Shown: piece after piece, positions 33,170-45,660 of the stretch
How positions within the stretch are numbered: the first letter of the stretch is position 1
How the letters are laid out: the number at the start of each line of letters is the position of its first letter
NCBI GenBank assembly: GCA_031841125.1
Contig: CM063112.1
Coordinates: forward strand, 17,262,603-17,326,602
Direction of reading: 5' to 3'
Length of the DNA: 64,000 nt
From: Acanthococcus lagerstroemiae
Taxonomy: Eukaryota; Arthropoda; Insecta; Hemiptera; Eriococcidae
Translations under genes and position numbers: made by a program
Notes under the pieces: generated by a model
The model's input: the letters and a program-made list of their open reading frames with translations, nothing else
The model's database searches: none
Told to the model about the DNA's origin: nothing

Positions 33170-34520
33170 TCTTTCGTTCATTCATTTTGAATATTGCATC
33201 AGATTTTTGATCTGAACCCGATTTGGGCCCCAAATTCTACTTTTTCTGCGTGGGGTACAACGGCTTTGGCGAGAAAACTGGTTCAAGTACTAGAATAAGG
33301 TTCTTGGGATCGCTGATATCGAAAATCAGATTTTTCCCCGACCCTAGTTTGAGCCCCAGATTCGATTTTTCCTCCTTCCAAAAGAGCCCAAACTGACTTA
33401 GCAGAAAAAAATTGAACAAAGTACGCCCAAACAAAGGCATCTCCTACTTTCTTTATTTTTTTACTATTGGCACCTTACTGTGCTAACTTACTGTTAGTTT
33501 TACATAGTTTCTCATGTTTGTTACTTTCAGGTCTTCTGTCTAATTCATGGATGGAGGAGGCGGGGGGGGGAAGAGGGTACGAAATTATATTTCAAAGGTT
33601 ACGAAAAAATGAAATAAAGGTCTCGGAAAAATCATGAAAAAGCCACGAATTTTGATTATTTGATTCTGGTAGACACACTGTACTTTATTTTTCTGGATAA
33701 CTAATTTTGTATATCGCATCAAATTTTGATCAGATCCCGGTTTGAATCCCAAAATTCAAAATATACCTTTGAAAACTCGCAAAATGAACTCGCAACTTCT
33801 GGAAAATTGATTGAAAGGAAGTTTTTTGAGTTGCTTATTTCGAATAGAAATTTCTTCCTGTTAACGTGGAACACCCATAAATTAGCCCTTTGAAAAAAGA
33901 AAAAGTCGTATTCTGGGCCCAAATCGGGAGTGGATTAAAAATCTGACTCATTTTCAAATTCAACGAACCCTCGTTACAATATTTTGTTCCGCTCTCTAAG
34001 TCGGATCAATTGATTTTCTAAATCGGATCAAGTTGTCCTTTCGAAAGAATCAATTTGAATTTCTGAGCCTAAGTCAGAATCTTATCAAAAAATGTAGTTT
34101 CATTCTTGAAATGAGCAACAAGAAAACTGCTGATTTATTGGTTAAGTTATTCGGGTCAGTAAAATCGGTTCCCTCAAGGGAGGGAGAAGGTCGAATTTGG
34201 GACTGAGATCGGGGCGGATCGAATACTCGGTGACGGATAAACCCGTAATCTGAGATTCCGACACTTCGTTCGATTTTCCAAGCAGTATCAATTTCGCCCA
34301 TTTGAGAAGATCAAATTTGAATTTTAGGGGCCAGTATCGGGATAGAATGAAAAATTTGATTAAATTTTCGAAATCGGTGATCTCAGAGACCTGTATCTAC
34401 TCCAGTATCTTGTTAAATTTTCTTAGGAACGACAAATTAATCCATTTGAAGGGCGAAAATCTAATTTGAGGCTGACATCTGGGTCCGATAAAAAATATAA
34501 ATGTATTTTCGAATTTAGCT
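33170..34520. repeat. Decayed array of GATTTTTGATC...CCCGATTTGGGCCCC-like units
   Basis: Words such as ATATTGCATCAGATTTTTGA, CCCGATTTGGGCCCCAAATT, GACCCTAGTTTGAGCCCCAG, CCCGGTTTGAATCCC and, inverted, GGGCCCAAATCGGGA recur several times, so some units are in opposite orientation. No fixed period. Reading frames here are incidental. Confidence 0.5.
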
Positions 34521-36160
34521 ACCCAAACTTTATTTCGAGACTTTTCTTGATATTATGTTTCGATGTGAAATTCTATTGTGGCACGTTCAAGCCCACGGGA
34601 AGGGGGGTTCACCCGAAAATAAACCAGACCATAGTCCTTTAAGCCGTCCTTTTGTTTTTCATTTTGATCAAACTTTGCAGTAAACCTGGAATGGAGGGGA
34701 GGGGGGGCTAAACAGCGGAAACCCTGTATACCGACGTGTTAGTTGTAATTTGTCATATCTACTTTTGATTAAAAATCGGGGAAGCCGATTTCAGAGTCGT
34801 AATTTCTGAAAGTTCAATTTGAAGTTCTGTTTCGATTTAACGAATTCGCACTGGGCCTCGTAATTTTTCCTTCGACTGCTCCACCGAACGGAAGCAGTAC
34901 GGGGTTGACTCAACGTAGCCAAGTATAACGTATATGTAAATTTACAAAATGCAAACAAATTTCGAGAAACACGAAAAAGTTTCCTGGCACACCTGCGACG
35001 CGACCTCTAGGCAAAACTATATCGCCCATGCTTCGTGCATTATTAAACTCAACTTTATTATTTTCCTTTCTTAAGCTACGAAAATCTGATTGAGGAAGTT
35101 GAGACGAGTGTTAATAGATTTGAAATTTGAACGTGTAAAGTATGAGAAACATGGCTTTAGGAATATTCCAGATAAAATACGAAAAAGCTGTTTGAAAATT
35201 ATTGAAATTGAAAAAGAAATTCATGAATAGTTTATTTTTTTACTTTTTATTAAGAGGCGAGGGACCGCAAATCCTCTGTGCTAAGCCCTTACTTTTCTTT
35301 CATGCTCTCTTGAACTATCATTTCACTAACGTATAACATAAAATTTAGTCACGTGGTTTGAAACCTTACCATTTCCGCTAAATGTATTTGATTTATGTAT
35401 AGGATATGTCACGAAATCCCCCGCCCTTGGTTCATTTTTTTAACGAGTGGTCGGATGGATGGAAGAAAAGAATCTTCGAGTAGGAAGGTCTAATTCCCAA
35501 TAAGAGAGAAGCTTGGACTTACACTTTCAACCTCAGAATTTTAAATTGGGTAGCATCAAACAAACTATGAAAGGATTATCCAGGTTTCTTCTACATCTGC
35601 TGCACAGTGGCGGAAAGACAACTTTTGTTCTCATGATGTTGTTTCGGAGGGATAATTTCATTTTTTCTGAACGGTATCTTTTTTTTTTTGTTGTATCTAG
35701 ATGTTCATTTTGGAACCCATATGTAGGAGCAACAGTATAAAACCAAATGTCAGGAAGTCAAATTGTTGAACTAACCCGCCTAATGTCTGCTGCACAGAAA
35801 ATGATGACGAATATTGTTACGCCTCAATGTTATTTACCCGAAGTAATACGCGTCTGGCGGCAATAATAGGCCTATGAATAAACTCGTACGTTTTTTTTTC
35901 TACCAGGCCCGTGCAAAATCCTTTCCTTTCATCGCACTATGGAATGAAAAATGCAAAGGAGATTTATCACGAAGTAAATAAGTACCGTCGTTGGAAAAGA
36001 ATGTTAACCCATACTACGATACTCGGAAATACAAGAAATTATTGGTGTAAATAGGAAACTGGGGGGGGAGGGCTTACCCCAAATCTACTAAAAGCCTCCC
36101 TCCCTGAAGAAGGTACAAAAGATTGAAAAGTTATACAAGTCATAGAAATCTTAGCATTGT
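34521..36160. other. Unassigned sequence
   Basis: I see no gene, tandem array or clear transposon end. Short runs of G (near 34687 and 36061) and T (near 35683) are present. Confidence 0.4.
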
Positions 36161-36385
36161 TTTGATACTTGATAGAGGTAAGCCAAGCATCAGATGGAGG
36201 GATGAGGTAGTAAGAGAGCGGAGTCTGACCTGGGAAAGAGAGGCTAAGGACTGGGAGCAATGAAAGAGGCGCGTAGAGATGGGCTATCGAGGAGGAATAG
36301 AGCTAGTATTCAGAATATTCAGTATTTAGTATTAAGTATCCACCTACTGGTTAAGGCTGCAAATAAATAGATAAATAAATAAAAT
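36161..36385 (+). pseudogene. LINE C-terminal end with AAAT-type tail
   Basis: On the plus strand GKPSIRWRDEVVRERSLTWE followed by REAKDWEQ matches the extreme C-terminus of insect LINE ORF2 proteins (consensus GRPxxRWxDxIxxxxGxxWxxxAxDRxxWK). The frame is open for about 30 residues, then a stop. A tail of AAATAAATAGATAAATAAAT (36361-36380) fits the 3-prime simple repeat of a LINE insertion. The piece is a short 5-prime-truncated copy. Confidence 0.65.
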
Positions 36386-36639
36386 TATGGGCGCTCGGGC
36401 TCCTTTGTACAGGCCCGGCCTGGAGCAGAGCCCCCATTCACTTTAGCTCAGCTATTAGCGCTTCTGCAAGTATTGAAACTTCTTCCTTCGTCTTCTTCTT
36501 CATGTCACCATCTCCGGCCCAAGTTTGGCAATCATCATGGGTATTTTCACTTCGACACCTTTGAGTAAAATAGTGCTATCTACATTTTTTTGGGGGAAAT
36601 GAGTTATTGGTATCATTGGAAAGAAATTTCACGCACTCC

Positions 36640-37455
36640 ATGACCGTGGGAGTCGTCCGAAGCTTCTCCACACCGGCTTTAGTAGCTGCCCATGTACCAT
36701 ATGTCAGTGTAGGGAGGGTGCACAACTTTTCCATATTTTAAATTATAAGTCTCTTGGAATTTTCCCTTCAAACCTGTTATTGTTCATCCAGTAGCTTTTC
36801 CACCCTTTGCTTATTCTCTTGGAAATTTCGGTTTTGCATTTATTTTTGAAAGCAATGGTTTGTTCCAGATATTCTGTCTCTCTGAATTTTTGTATTATTA
36901 CCCCTTCGACCTTACGAGTAATTTCTTCACTATGATTTTTGTTTTTTTCTTGATTTAGGGATAACCATGCCTTCCTGCTCCCCCTTGTAAATTCCTTTAC
37001 CATCACTTGCAATTCTTTTGAGCTTTGGCAATAATTGTTGTATAATCTGCAAATCTCAGGTTGATTAATCTTTCCTCATCGATTTTTACCTACTTCTGTT
37101 TCCAGCTGAATCCTCCGAAGATTTTTTCGATTACAGGGATAGCGGATCTCCTTGGCGTACTCCCCTCCCGATTAGGGATTTCCGACCACCTTCTGTCCAA
37201 TTTGATGTAAGCTTTTGCTTTTTCGTATATTTTTCCTTTGATTTTTATTCATTTTTCTGGCATTCCCTGTGTGGCCAATGCTTTCCATAGATAGTCGTGG
37301 TGGACCAAGTCGAATGCCTATAGTTAAAGTCCATGAATATTAGGTGGACTTCTAAACTGTATTCATTGGCTTTCTTTATCAGCTGGTTAATTGTAAATAT
37401 TTGGTCGATGGTAAAGAAGCCTCGACTGAACCCCGCTTGTTCCCCTGCTTGGTTG
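36640..37455 (-). pseudogene. LINE reverse transcriptase fragment C
   Basis: Reading the minus strand from 37455: EQAGFSRGFFTIDQIFTINQ and LEVHLIFMDFN (motif A), a frameshifted stretch with RGVRQGDPLSP-like residues (motif B), INLRFADYTTIIA (motif C; FADY where FADD is needed), then EYLEQTIAF, EISKRISKGWKSYW, and a decayed TLPTLTYGTWAATKAGVEKL tail. The second catalytic Asp of motif C is Tyr, and at least three frameshifts are present, so the copy is dead. The VRQGDPLSP wording separates it from fragments A and B. Confidence 0.7.
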
Positions 37456-37474
37456 TCAAAAAGAAAAAATCGTT

Positions 37475-37697
37475 CAGGACCAAAAGGGGTTAGGTCCAAA
37501 AACTTTGAGTACCCCCCCCCCGGCTGCGGTCCATCAAAATTTTATTCGACGGGATCAGGCTTAAAAGTCGTCTCTTGTGGACCCTCTACCACCACCGTGA
37601 AGGATGTATTCCACGATTTTCAAATTTTCGAATAAAACAGTTTTTTTTTTGCTTCCTGAAAAGTGCGATTTTTTGGACTTAGACCCATTTAGTTCCA
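37475..37697. mobile_element. TIR element interrupting LINE fragment C (candidate)
   Basis: The left segment GGACCAAAAGGGGTTAGGTC (37478) continuing CAAAAAC and the right segment GATTTTTTGGACTTAGACCC (about 37666-37685) continuing ATTTAGTTCC are imperfect inverted repeats of about 28 bp. LINE fragment C loses its frame at the left end. No target duplication was identified. Homopolymer C and T runs inside reduce confidence. Confidence 0.4.
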
Positions 37698-38082
37698 ACC
37701 AATTCAATTGACATCGCACCACGCTGCACCTCAGAAAGCGCTTTCATTTCCATCATTAAATTTTTACACCCTCTCTGCCACAGCTTCATTAGCACACGGT
37801 AGGAAATAAAAAGTTTGTGGAATGATTGACGATATTCGCCGCTCACGATGTTTGAAAAAATTTGACACCCCCCCCCCCTGCATATGCAATTTGTATTTGA
37901 AGGGTTTGAAAAACTGGAAAAATTGGCTTACCTGGAAAAGTCAGGGAAAATCATTTCTGAACAAGAATGGACACCCTGTCTTGCATCTCCTTCCCATCGG
38001 TATGCGCCACAGTTTGGGGAATATGGCCAAATTGTTACCAAAACTGAATTTAGCGACCTTTGGAACCAATTATTAGGTACCC

Positions 38083-38200
38083 ATGGTGTGGTGGGACGTA
38101 TGACGATGCACGCATGCCAAAGTAGTCCCTATGACACCGCACCCCCAGCACCGGAAACTACTCTTTCGGGCATCGCATCAGTGCCGAGGGGTATTACAGT
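38083..38200 (-). mobile_element. Solo copy of the SINE body / satellite core
   Basis: The plus strand reads CGTATGACGATGCACGCATG, CCAAAGTAG, ACACCGCACCCCCAGCACCG, ACTACTCTTTCGGGCATCGC. This is the reverse complement of the 32950-33060 SINE body at high similarity and resembles one half of the satellite unit at 42600-46170. No 5S head is attached. Confidence 0.65.
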
Positions 38201-39185
38201 AGATACCCATATTAAACTTCATAAAATATTAGAACACCCCCCCTCATTGCATGGGCCTCAATTTCCAATACGGGGTGAATAAATCAAACGAGGGAGGTAA
38301 ATAACCCCCATAAATGATATAACTCTGTGAAGTGGTAAAAGTAGCTGAAGAAGATGATTATTATCTTCAACGGTCCCTGCGTCTGTCTTAAAAAGTAATA
38401 ATAATTTATTCTTACCAGGGATACTTATTTTGAACTCTATTTTGAGCAGTTCTAATCTAGATACAAGAAAATTGCTAATGATCTTTTTTTTGGAAATTTA
38501 ATATACAATCTATTGCAAATAAATAAAAAAACAGTAGCTTTTCTGATACAATTTATATTAAATTTGATTTTATGAACACCCTGTTGAACTGATTCCAACC
38601 ATTTTTTTCCTATGGTTACCATAACTGACCTCTACTATATTACCTACTGGTACCATTTTTCTGTCTATCTCCAGTCGTGAGAAGAAAAATATTTCAAAGA
38701 TAGAGGACCTGTGAAAATTTGAGCACAAATCACTCCCTTCGAAAGTATAAATATGCGAATAGATTAACACATTGTCAGAGGAGGTTGCTTACTTACCAGT
38801 TGGAAGGGGGTCGTTGCAGAAGAGGCACCCTGTATAGGTATATAGGAGAATTAAGAATAAAATCATGTTCTATATTCTATGTAATTGGTTCTTGAAGGTT
38901 CTTGTACACAAAGGCAATATGCCAGAGTACGGATCTGCTTGTAGTCATATGACGGTACTCTGCCAGGTCGCAGATGAGCGTTACAGAAACATTGATCATT
39001 ATGGTTACATCTGCCATTAGCTCCAGTTGTCGATCTACGTCCAACTGACTGTAGTTCTCATCAACTCGAATTCTATTTATACAGGGTGTTCCACGAAAGT
39101 TACCCCCGCATTTTCTTCCCGAACGGATTGGCGGATCTTTGCCGGATAAATGGCCATCTTCCTGCGGCAAGGTCTAGTTTCTCTA
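38201..39185. other. Unassigned sequence with ACACCCTG-type words
   Basis: GAACACCCTGTTGAACTG (near 38575), GGCACCCTGTATAGG (near 38824) and ACAGGGTGTTCCACGAAAGT (near 39083) resemble CAGGGTG-type termini frequent in insect repeats, but I could not define an element. No gene recognised. Confidence 0.35.
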
Positions 39186-42100
39186 GGGCTTGAAAAATTT
39201 TCTCCCCTATTTATGGGGGGCTGTAACGTGCCACCAACTTCGGAATCTTAAATGGAAAGGTATGCTGGAAAGGGCATATCTTGCAAAATACGAATCCGTG
39301 AAAAAAATTTCAAAATTCATCAATTTGGGAGGCAAGAGGCCTAAAGATGACCAATCCATCAAAAATCAAAGTGTCATAACCTAGCAAACAAACGACTGAA
39401 AGAGGGGTTTTCGAGGATACGGATTCCGAATACACGATTTAACCCGGTTTAGGGCTTCAAATTTTCAACCTAAAATTGGTTCCTATTCACAAATTTTTGA
39501 CTTTCTGAATGCAGATGATTAAAGTGGCTTCAGGCACATCGTTGAACAAAGAACTTCTTCCAGAGTATGAAAAATTTTAAAATTCATCAAATTTGGGGGT
39601 AAGGGGCCTAGAGATGACCAAAATCCGTCCAAAATTGAAGTGTTATGACCTAGCAAACAGACTATCGAAAAGGGGGTTTTCGAGGTCGCTGATTCCGAAT
39701 GTCACACTTTCCTCCCGATTCAACCCGTGTTAGGGCCCTAAAATTCAATTTTAGACTCAAAAGTGATTCTAATTTACACATTTTTGAGTTTCTGAAAGCA
39801 AGTTATCAAAGTGGCTTCAAGCACATCGTTGGATAGGGCAGTTCCACCAAAATACGAATGCGTGAAGAAAAATGGCAAATTCATCAATTTTGGGAGACAG
39901 GGTCTAACCCTATAGCCAAAACCTGTCCAAAATCAGATACCTAGAAGTGCTGCCATTTACAAATTTTTGAATTTCTTATTGCAGATTATCCAAATGGTGG
40001 CTTTATGCACGTCACTGGAAAGTGAATTTCCCCCCAAAAAAAATCTATGCGAAAAAAGTTTGGGTTCATCACGTTATTTCCTACATCCAGCGCATCCTGG
40101 GGCCCGAAATCCGAAATTTGAATGAGAAAGGTGGTGTCAAGTACAAATTTTTGACATTTTGGGACTTACAAAAGACATACAGGGTTATTCAGTTTTCGTT
40201 GCAACATAGGGAAATCCGGCATGTTGCGTGGTAAATGAATAAGCAGGCACGCGATGATGTCCGTCTATTCAGATTTAAACGCAACATTACTGTGCTTTGT
40301 GGCGCCGTGACAAACAACAGAAAGTACAACGATTCGGGGGGAAAACTTCGATAGTTTTTGAAGAATTTTATCGAAACTCGTCAGGAAAAATGTTCGATAA
40401 TCTCCGAAGAATTTCTTGGGGAAAATCACGAATGATTTTTAAGGAATTTCATCGGTATTGTTGGAAAAAAATTCAAATAATTTTCCATGAATAGCTTCGA
40501 AACGTCGGGGGAATTTTCCGATAAATTTTACTGAATTTCATCAGAACTCGGGAAAAATCTCCGAAAAATTTTAAGGAATTTCATCGGAAATGGTAGGAAA
40601 ATCTCCTATAATTTAAAAATAAGTTCATCGGAACTCGGGAAAAATCTCCGATCATTTTTAAAGAATTGTATCGAAACTCGGGAAAGTCTCCGAGAAATTG
40701 TAAAGAATTTTTTTGGAAACGGGAAAAATCTCGGACATGATTGTTAAGGAATTTCATCGGAAATCATTGGGAAAAATTCCGATAATGTCCATAGAATCTC
40801 ATCGGTTTCTATAATTTTTGAAGTATTTCTGAGAAATATTCAAGAAAAATCTCCGATAATTTTTAAAGATTTTTTCGGAACTCGGGAAAAATTTCCGATA
40901 AATTTTAAGGAATATCTTTGGAAATTGTTGGAAAAGTCTGCGATGATTTTTAAGGAATTTTATCGGAACTCGGGAAAAATCTCCGATAATTTTTAAGGAA
41001 TTTCAACGGAAATTGTTGGGAAAAATTCCGATAATGTTCGAAGAATCTCATCGGAAACCTTTAGAAAAAATTTCTTATAATATCCAAAAAGTTTCATAGG
41101 AAATATTCGGGGGGAATACTCCAATGGTTTAATAATTCGAAAATTATCGGAAAATATTCTTGAAGAGTTTAATGAATTTGTTTTTGGAAATCATTGGAAA
41201 TTTTCCCCAATGATTTCCGATGTGATTCTTCGGAAATTATCGGAATTAGTTTCCAACTATTTCCGATAAAATTCCCTAAAATTTATCGGAGATTTTTCCC
41301 GAGCTCCCAAAAATTCCCTAAAATTTATTGGAAATTTTTTCCGTTTTCGAAGAAATTCTTTGGAAATAATTGAATTTTTTTTCAACAATTTCGGATAAAA
41401 TTCCTTAAAGTTTATCGTAGATTCTTCCCGAGTTCCAATGTAATTTTTTCCCGAGTATTTACAGAAATACTCAAAAATTATCGAAAAATTTTCCTGAAGA
41501 ATTTTGAAGAAGTTTCTTGGAAATCATTGGAAATTTTTTCTAAAGATTTCCGATGAGATTCTTCGGACGTTATCGGAATTTTTTCCAACAATTTCCGATG
41601 GAATTCCTTAAAAATCATCCAATATTTTCCCCGACGTTTCCAAAAAAATTCTTCAGAAATTCTTGGAATTTTTTCCCAACCAAAAATTCCGGTAAAATTC
41701 CTTAAAAATCAGCGGAGATGTTTCCGTGTGACATTCGGAATCAGCGACCTCGAAAACCCCTTTTTCGATAGTCCGTTTGCTAGGTCATGACCCTTCTATC
41801 TTGGACGGATTTTGGTCATCTCTAGGCCCCTTAACCCTAAACTGGATGAATTTTGAAATTTTTTGCATGGATTCATACTCTGGAGGAAGTTGCTTGTTCA
41901 ATGATCTGCGTGAAGCCACTTTAATAATCTGCATTCAGAAAGTCGAAAATTTGTGAATAGGAACCAATTTTAGGTTGAAAATTTGGATTTTTAAGCCCTA
42001 AACCGGGTTAAATCATGTATTCGGAATCCATGATCTCTAAAACCCCTCTTGCAGTCGTTTTTATTTGCTAGGTTATGACGCTTTGATTTTTGATGGATTT

Positions 42101-42283
42101 TGGTCATCTTTAAGCCCCTTGTCTCAAAAAATGAGGAATACTGAAATTTTTTCACGGATTCTTATTTTGCAGGATATGCCCTTTCCAGCGATGTACATAA
42201 AGGGATACCTTTCCATTTAAGATTCCGAAGTTGGTGCAACTTTACAGCTCCCCATTAATGAGGGAGAAAATTTTTCAAGCCCC
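39186..42283. mobile_element. Foldback-like element, 3.1 kb
   Basis: The left arm starts GGGCTTGAAAAATTTTCTCC (39186) and the right arm ends with its inverse (GAAAATTTTTCAAGCCCC, to 42283). The arms match inverted over several hundred bp, for example CCAACTTCGGAATCTTAAAT at about 39232 and ATTTAAGATTCCGAAGTTGG at about 42215. Each arm contains tandem units of about 270-280 bp (CTAGCAAAC at 39381 and 39650; inverted near 41784 and 42066). The centre (about 40330-41710) is an array of 45-55 bp units with TCTCCGATAATTTTTAAGGA-like words, in one orientation on the left and the opposite on the right. Long inverted arms made of direct repeats are the design of Foldback transposons. No transposase and no clear target duplication are visible. 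Confidence 0.65.
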
Positions 42284-42292
42284 AAAGAATGT

Positions 42293-42610
42293 ACAAAACT
42301 TACATACCCAATAAAATTAGAATTACTACACCACATACCGTTCTTCAAGGACGATGAATTTGATTTGGAAATATGACAGGTCCCAACTTTTATAGAGAAT
42401 GTCCAAAATCTTCGAGTACTGGTTCTCTGTGTTGAGATTGAAGTAGTGTTTCCATCTATCAATGACCAGTCCAATAGATCCTCTATGATCGTTCAATCAG
42501 GAGCTGTAAAAATAATTTTGCAACATCAAAATTTGGGGAAACATACAAAAGCTAATAAAAAGATTCTTACTTTTTGCAAATCACATTTTCGACTTCTGCC
42601 TTGAGAATTG
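42293..42610 (+). repeat. Satellite flank, copy 1
   Basis: Repeated at 45661-45990 (offset about 3368) with a few substitutions and small indels. It leads directly into the first satellite unit in both places, so flank plus array behaves as one larger repeated block. It begins 10 bp after the foldback element ends. Confidence 0.85.
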
Positions 42611-45078
42611 TATGCGTTTGGTGAAGCGTCTGGCGATGCACGCCCGCCAAAGTGGCTCCCCAGGCACAGCGTTACTAGTCCTGAATACTACCCTTTCGGG
42701 TATAACATCAGAAACCAGAGGGATGTGTCTGGGGAAGCGTATGACAATGCACGCATACCAAAACGCCTCCCCAGACAACTAGAATGGCGGGTATTCATTC
42801 TGTTTCCATAAACCTTTCTTTCTCATCCTTCATCACTGTTTGGACTTTTACAATCGTACAAATCATTCTAATATTTCTCATCTTCAACTCCCACCTTGAG
42901 AATTCTAGGTGCTTAGTGAAGCGTCTGGCGATGCACACCCGCCAAAGAGGCTCCCCAGACACAGCATCACTAATCCTGAAAATTACCCTTTCGAGTATAA
43001 CATCAGAAACCAGAGGGATGTGTCTAGGGAAGCGTATGACAATGCACGCATACCAAAGCGCATCCCCAGACGACTAGAATTACGGGCATTCATTCTGTTT
43101 CCATAAAGTTTTCATTCACATCCTTCATCTCTGTTTGGACTTTTATGTTTATATCATCTTCCTTGCTGTACAAATCATTCTAATATTTCTCATCATCAAC
43201 TCTCACCTTGAGTATTCTAGGTGCTTAGTGAAGCGTCTGGCGATGCACGCCCGCCAAAGAGGCTCCCCAGACACAGCGTCACTAGTTCTGACAATTACCC
43301 TTTCGAGTATAACATCAAAAACCAGAGGGATATGTCTGGGGAAGCGTATGACAATGCACGCATACCAAAACGCCTCCCGAGATGACTAGAATTGCGGGCA
43401 TTCATTCTGTTTCCATAAACTTTTCTTTCACATCCTTCATCTCTGTTTGGACTTTTACGTTCATATCATCTCCCTTGCTGTACAAATCATTACTCCTACC
43501 TTGAGAATTCTAGGTGCTTAGTGAAGCGTCTGGCGATGCACGCCCGCCAAAGAGGCTCCCCAGACACAGCGTCACTAGTTCTGACAATATCCCTTTCGAG
43601 TATAACATCAAAAACCAGAGGGATATGTCTGGGGAAGCGTATGACAATGCACGCATACCAAAGCGCCTCCCCAGACCACTAGAAATACCGGCATTCATTC
43701 TGTTTCCATAAACTGTTTGGACTGTTTCGTTCACAGCATCTTCCTTGCTGTACAAATCATTCTAATATTTCTCATCTTCAACTCCTCCCTTGAGAATTCT
43801 AGACGTCTAGTGAAGCGTCTCGCGATGCACGCCCGCCAAAGAGGCTCCCCAGACACAGCGACACTAGTTCTGACAATTACCCTTTCGAGTATAACATCAA
43901 AAACCAGAGGGATATGCCTGGGGAAGCGCATGACAATGCACGCATACCAAAGCGCCTCCCCAGACCACTAGAAATACCGGCATTCATTCTGTTTCCATAA
44001 ACTGTTTGGACTGTTTCGTTCACAGCATCTTCCTTGCTGTACAAATCATTCTAATATTTCTCATCTTCAACTCCTCCCTTGAGAATTCTAGATGTCTAGT
44101 GAAGCGTCTCGCGATGCACGCCCGCCAAAGAGGCTCCCCAGACACAGCGACACTAGTTCTGACAATTACCCTTTCGAGTATAACATCAAAAACCAGAGGG
44201 ATATGCCTGGGGAAGCGCATGACAATGCACGCATACCAAAGCGCCTCCCCAGACAACTAGAATTACAGGCATTCATCCTGTTTCCATAAACTGTTTAGAC
44301 TGTTTCGTTCATAGCATCTTCCTTGCTGTACAAATCATACTAATATTTCTCATCTTCAACTCCTACCTTGAGAATTCTAGGTGCTTAGTGAAGCGTCTGG
44401 CGATGCACGCCCGCCAAAGAGGCTCCCCAGGCACAGGGTCACTAGTCCTGAAAACTACCCTTTCAAGTATAACATCAGAAACTAGAGGGATGTGTCTGAG
44501 GAAGCGTATGACAATGCAAGCATACCAAAGCGCCTCTCCAGACAACTAGAATTATGGGCATTCATTCTGTGTCCATAAACTTTTCTTTCACATCCTTCAA
44601 CTCTGTTTGGACTTTTACGTTCATATCATCTTCTTTGCTGTACAAATCATTCTAATATTTGTCATCTTCAACTCCTACCTTGAGAATTCTAGGTGCTTAG
44701 TGAAGCGTCTGGCGATGCACGCCCGCCAAAGAGGCTTCCCAGAGACCGCGTTACTAGTTCTGACAATTACCCTTTCGAGTATAACATCAAAACCAGAGGG
44801 ATATGTCTGGGGAAGTGTATGACAATGCACGCATCATTCTAATATTTCTCATCTTCAACTTCTACCTTGAGAATTCTAGGTGCTTAGTGAAGCGTCTGGC
44901 GATGCACGCCCGCCAAAGAGGCTCCCCGGACACAGAGTCACTAGTTCTGACAATTACCCTTTCGAGTATAACATCAAAACCAGAGGGATATGCCTGGGGA
45001 AGCGTATGACAATGCACGCATACCAAAGCGCCTCCCCAGACAACTAGAATTGTGGGTATTTTTCCTTCATATGAACAT
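42600..45078 (+). repeat. Satellite array, nine units of about 290 bp
   Basis: The landmark GAAGCGTCTGGCGATGCAC occurs at 42623, 42918, 43230, 43523, 43812 (as CTCGCG), 44101, 44390, 44702 and 44889. Spacings are 295, 312, 293, 289, 289, 289, 312 and 187, the last from a deletion inside unit 8. Each unit has two related halves: GAAGCGTCTGGCGATGCACG...CTCCCCAGAC and GGGGAAGCGTATGACAATGC...CTCCCCAGAC, joined by TACCCTTTCGAGTATAACAT. In the second half GTCTGGGGA and TCCCCAGAC form a 9-bp stem enclosing a smaller GTATG/CATAC stem. The open frames across it are by-products of the repeat. Confidence 0.9.
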
Positions 45079-45660
45079 GGTGAAGAAATATGACATCTCC
45101 AAAACTGCAGGGCCCCTAAAATATATATCGACATTCATTAGCTTTGATTACGCTGTGAAGTAGTGGGAAAACTTTCTTCCAACCTGTGAAACACGTGCTG
45201 TACATAAAATTCAGACTAGACAAGCAGGTAGATACAAACAAATTTCCCAAAATTCGTAAGTCTAAGGGCATTACATATTATGGACAGCTGAAAGGAACTA
45301 AATTAGACGGAAGGGGGACATCTATAGTATACAACGATGGTAATAAATGAGAAGAAATCTTCATTACTAACTAGTACTGCAGACTTTTAGTGAAACAAAA
45401 ATTTTTGATCAACAAAAAAAAAAAAAATGAAAAACAGTTTTAAAAGTTACCCCTTGATTGCAAGTAAGATTTCAAAAACATAAGTATCATCAAAAAAGCG
45501 TTCCCATAGATGAACAGTCAGGTCTAGTAGATCTTCAGAGATACTATATCGATGAATTAAAGCTATAAAAATAATTTGCTGTATTAAGATTCGAGGAAAA
45601 ATAAAGCAAATAATTTAAAATGAATTAATTTGGTCCAAAAGGCGGTACGTGAGACTATGG
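45079..45660. other. Unique spacer between satellite blocks
   Basis: No gene or repeat recognised; includes an A-run of 14 at about 45414-45427. Confidence 0.5.

Noticed and set aside
37822..38282. Overlapping frames of 84 and 132 codons
   Set aside because: The longer one runs through the SINE-body repeat at 38083-38200 and shows no known domain.
42700..42790. Helitron 3-prime end (hairpin followed by CTAG)
   Set aside because: The hairpin encloses more than 30 nt, CTAG is not followed by T, and no TC 5-prime end or Rep/helicase sequence was found.
42600..45078. CRISPR array
   Set aside because: Units are about 290 bp with homologous content throughout; there are no short identical repeats with unique spacers, and the genome is eukaryotic.
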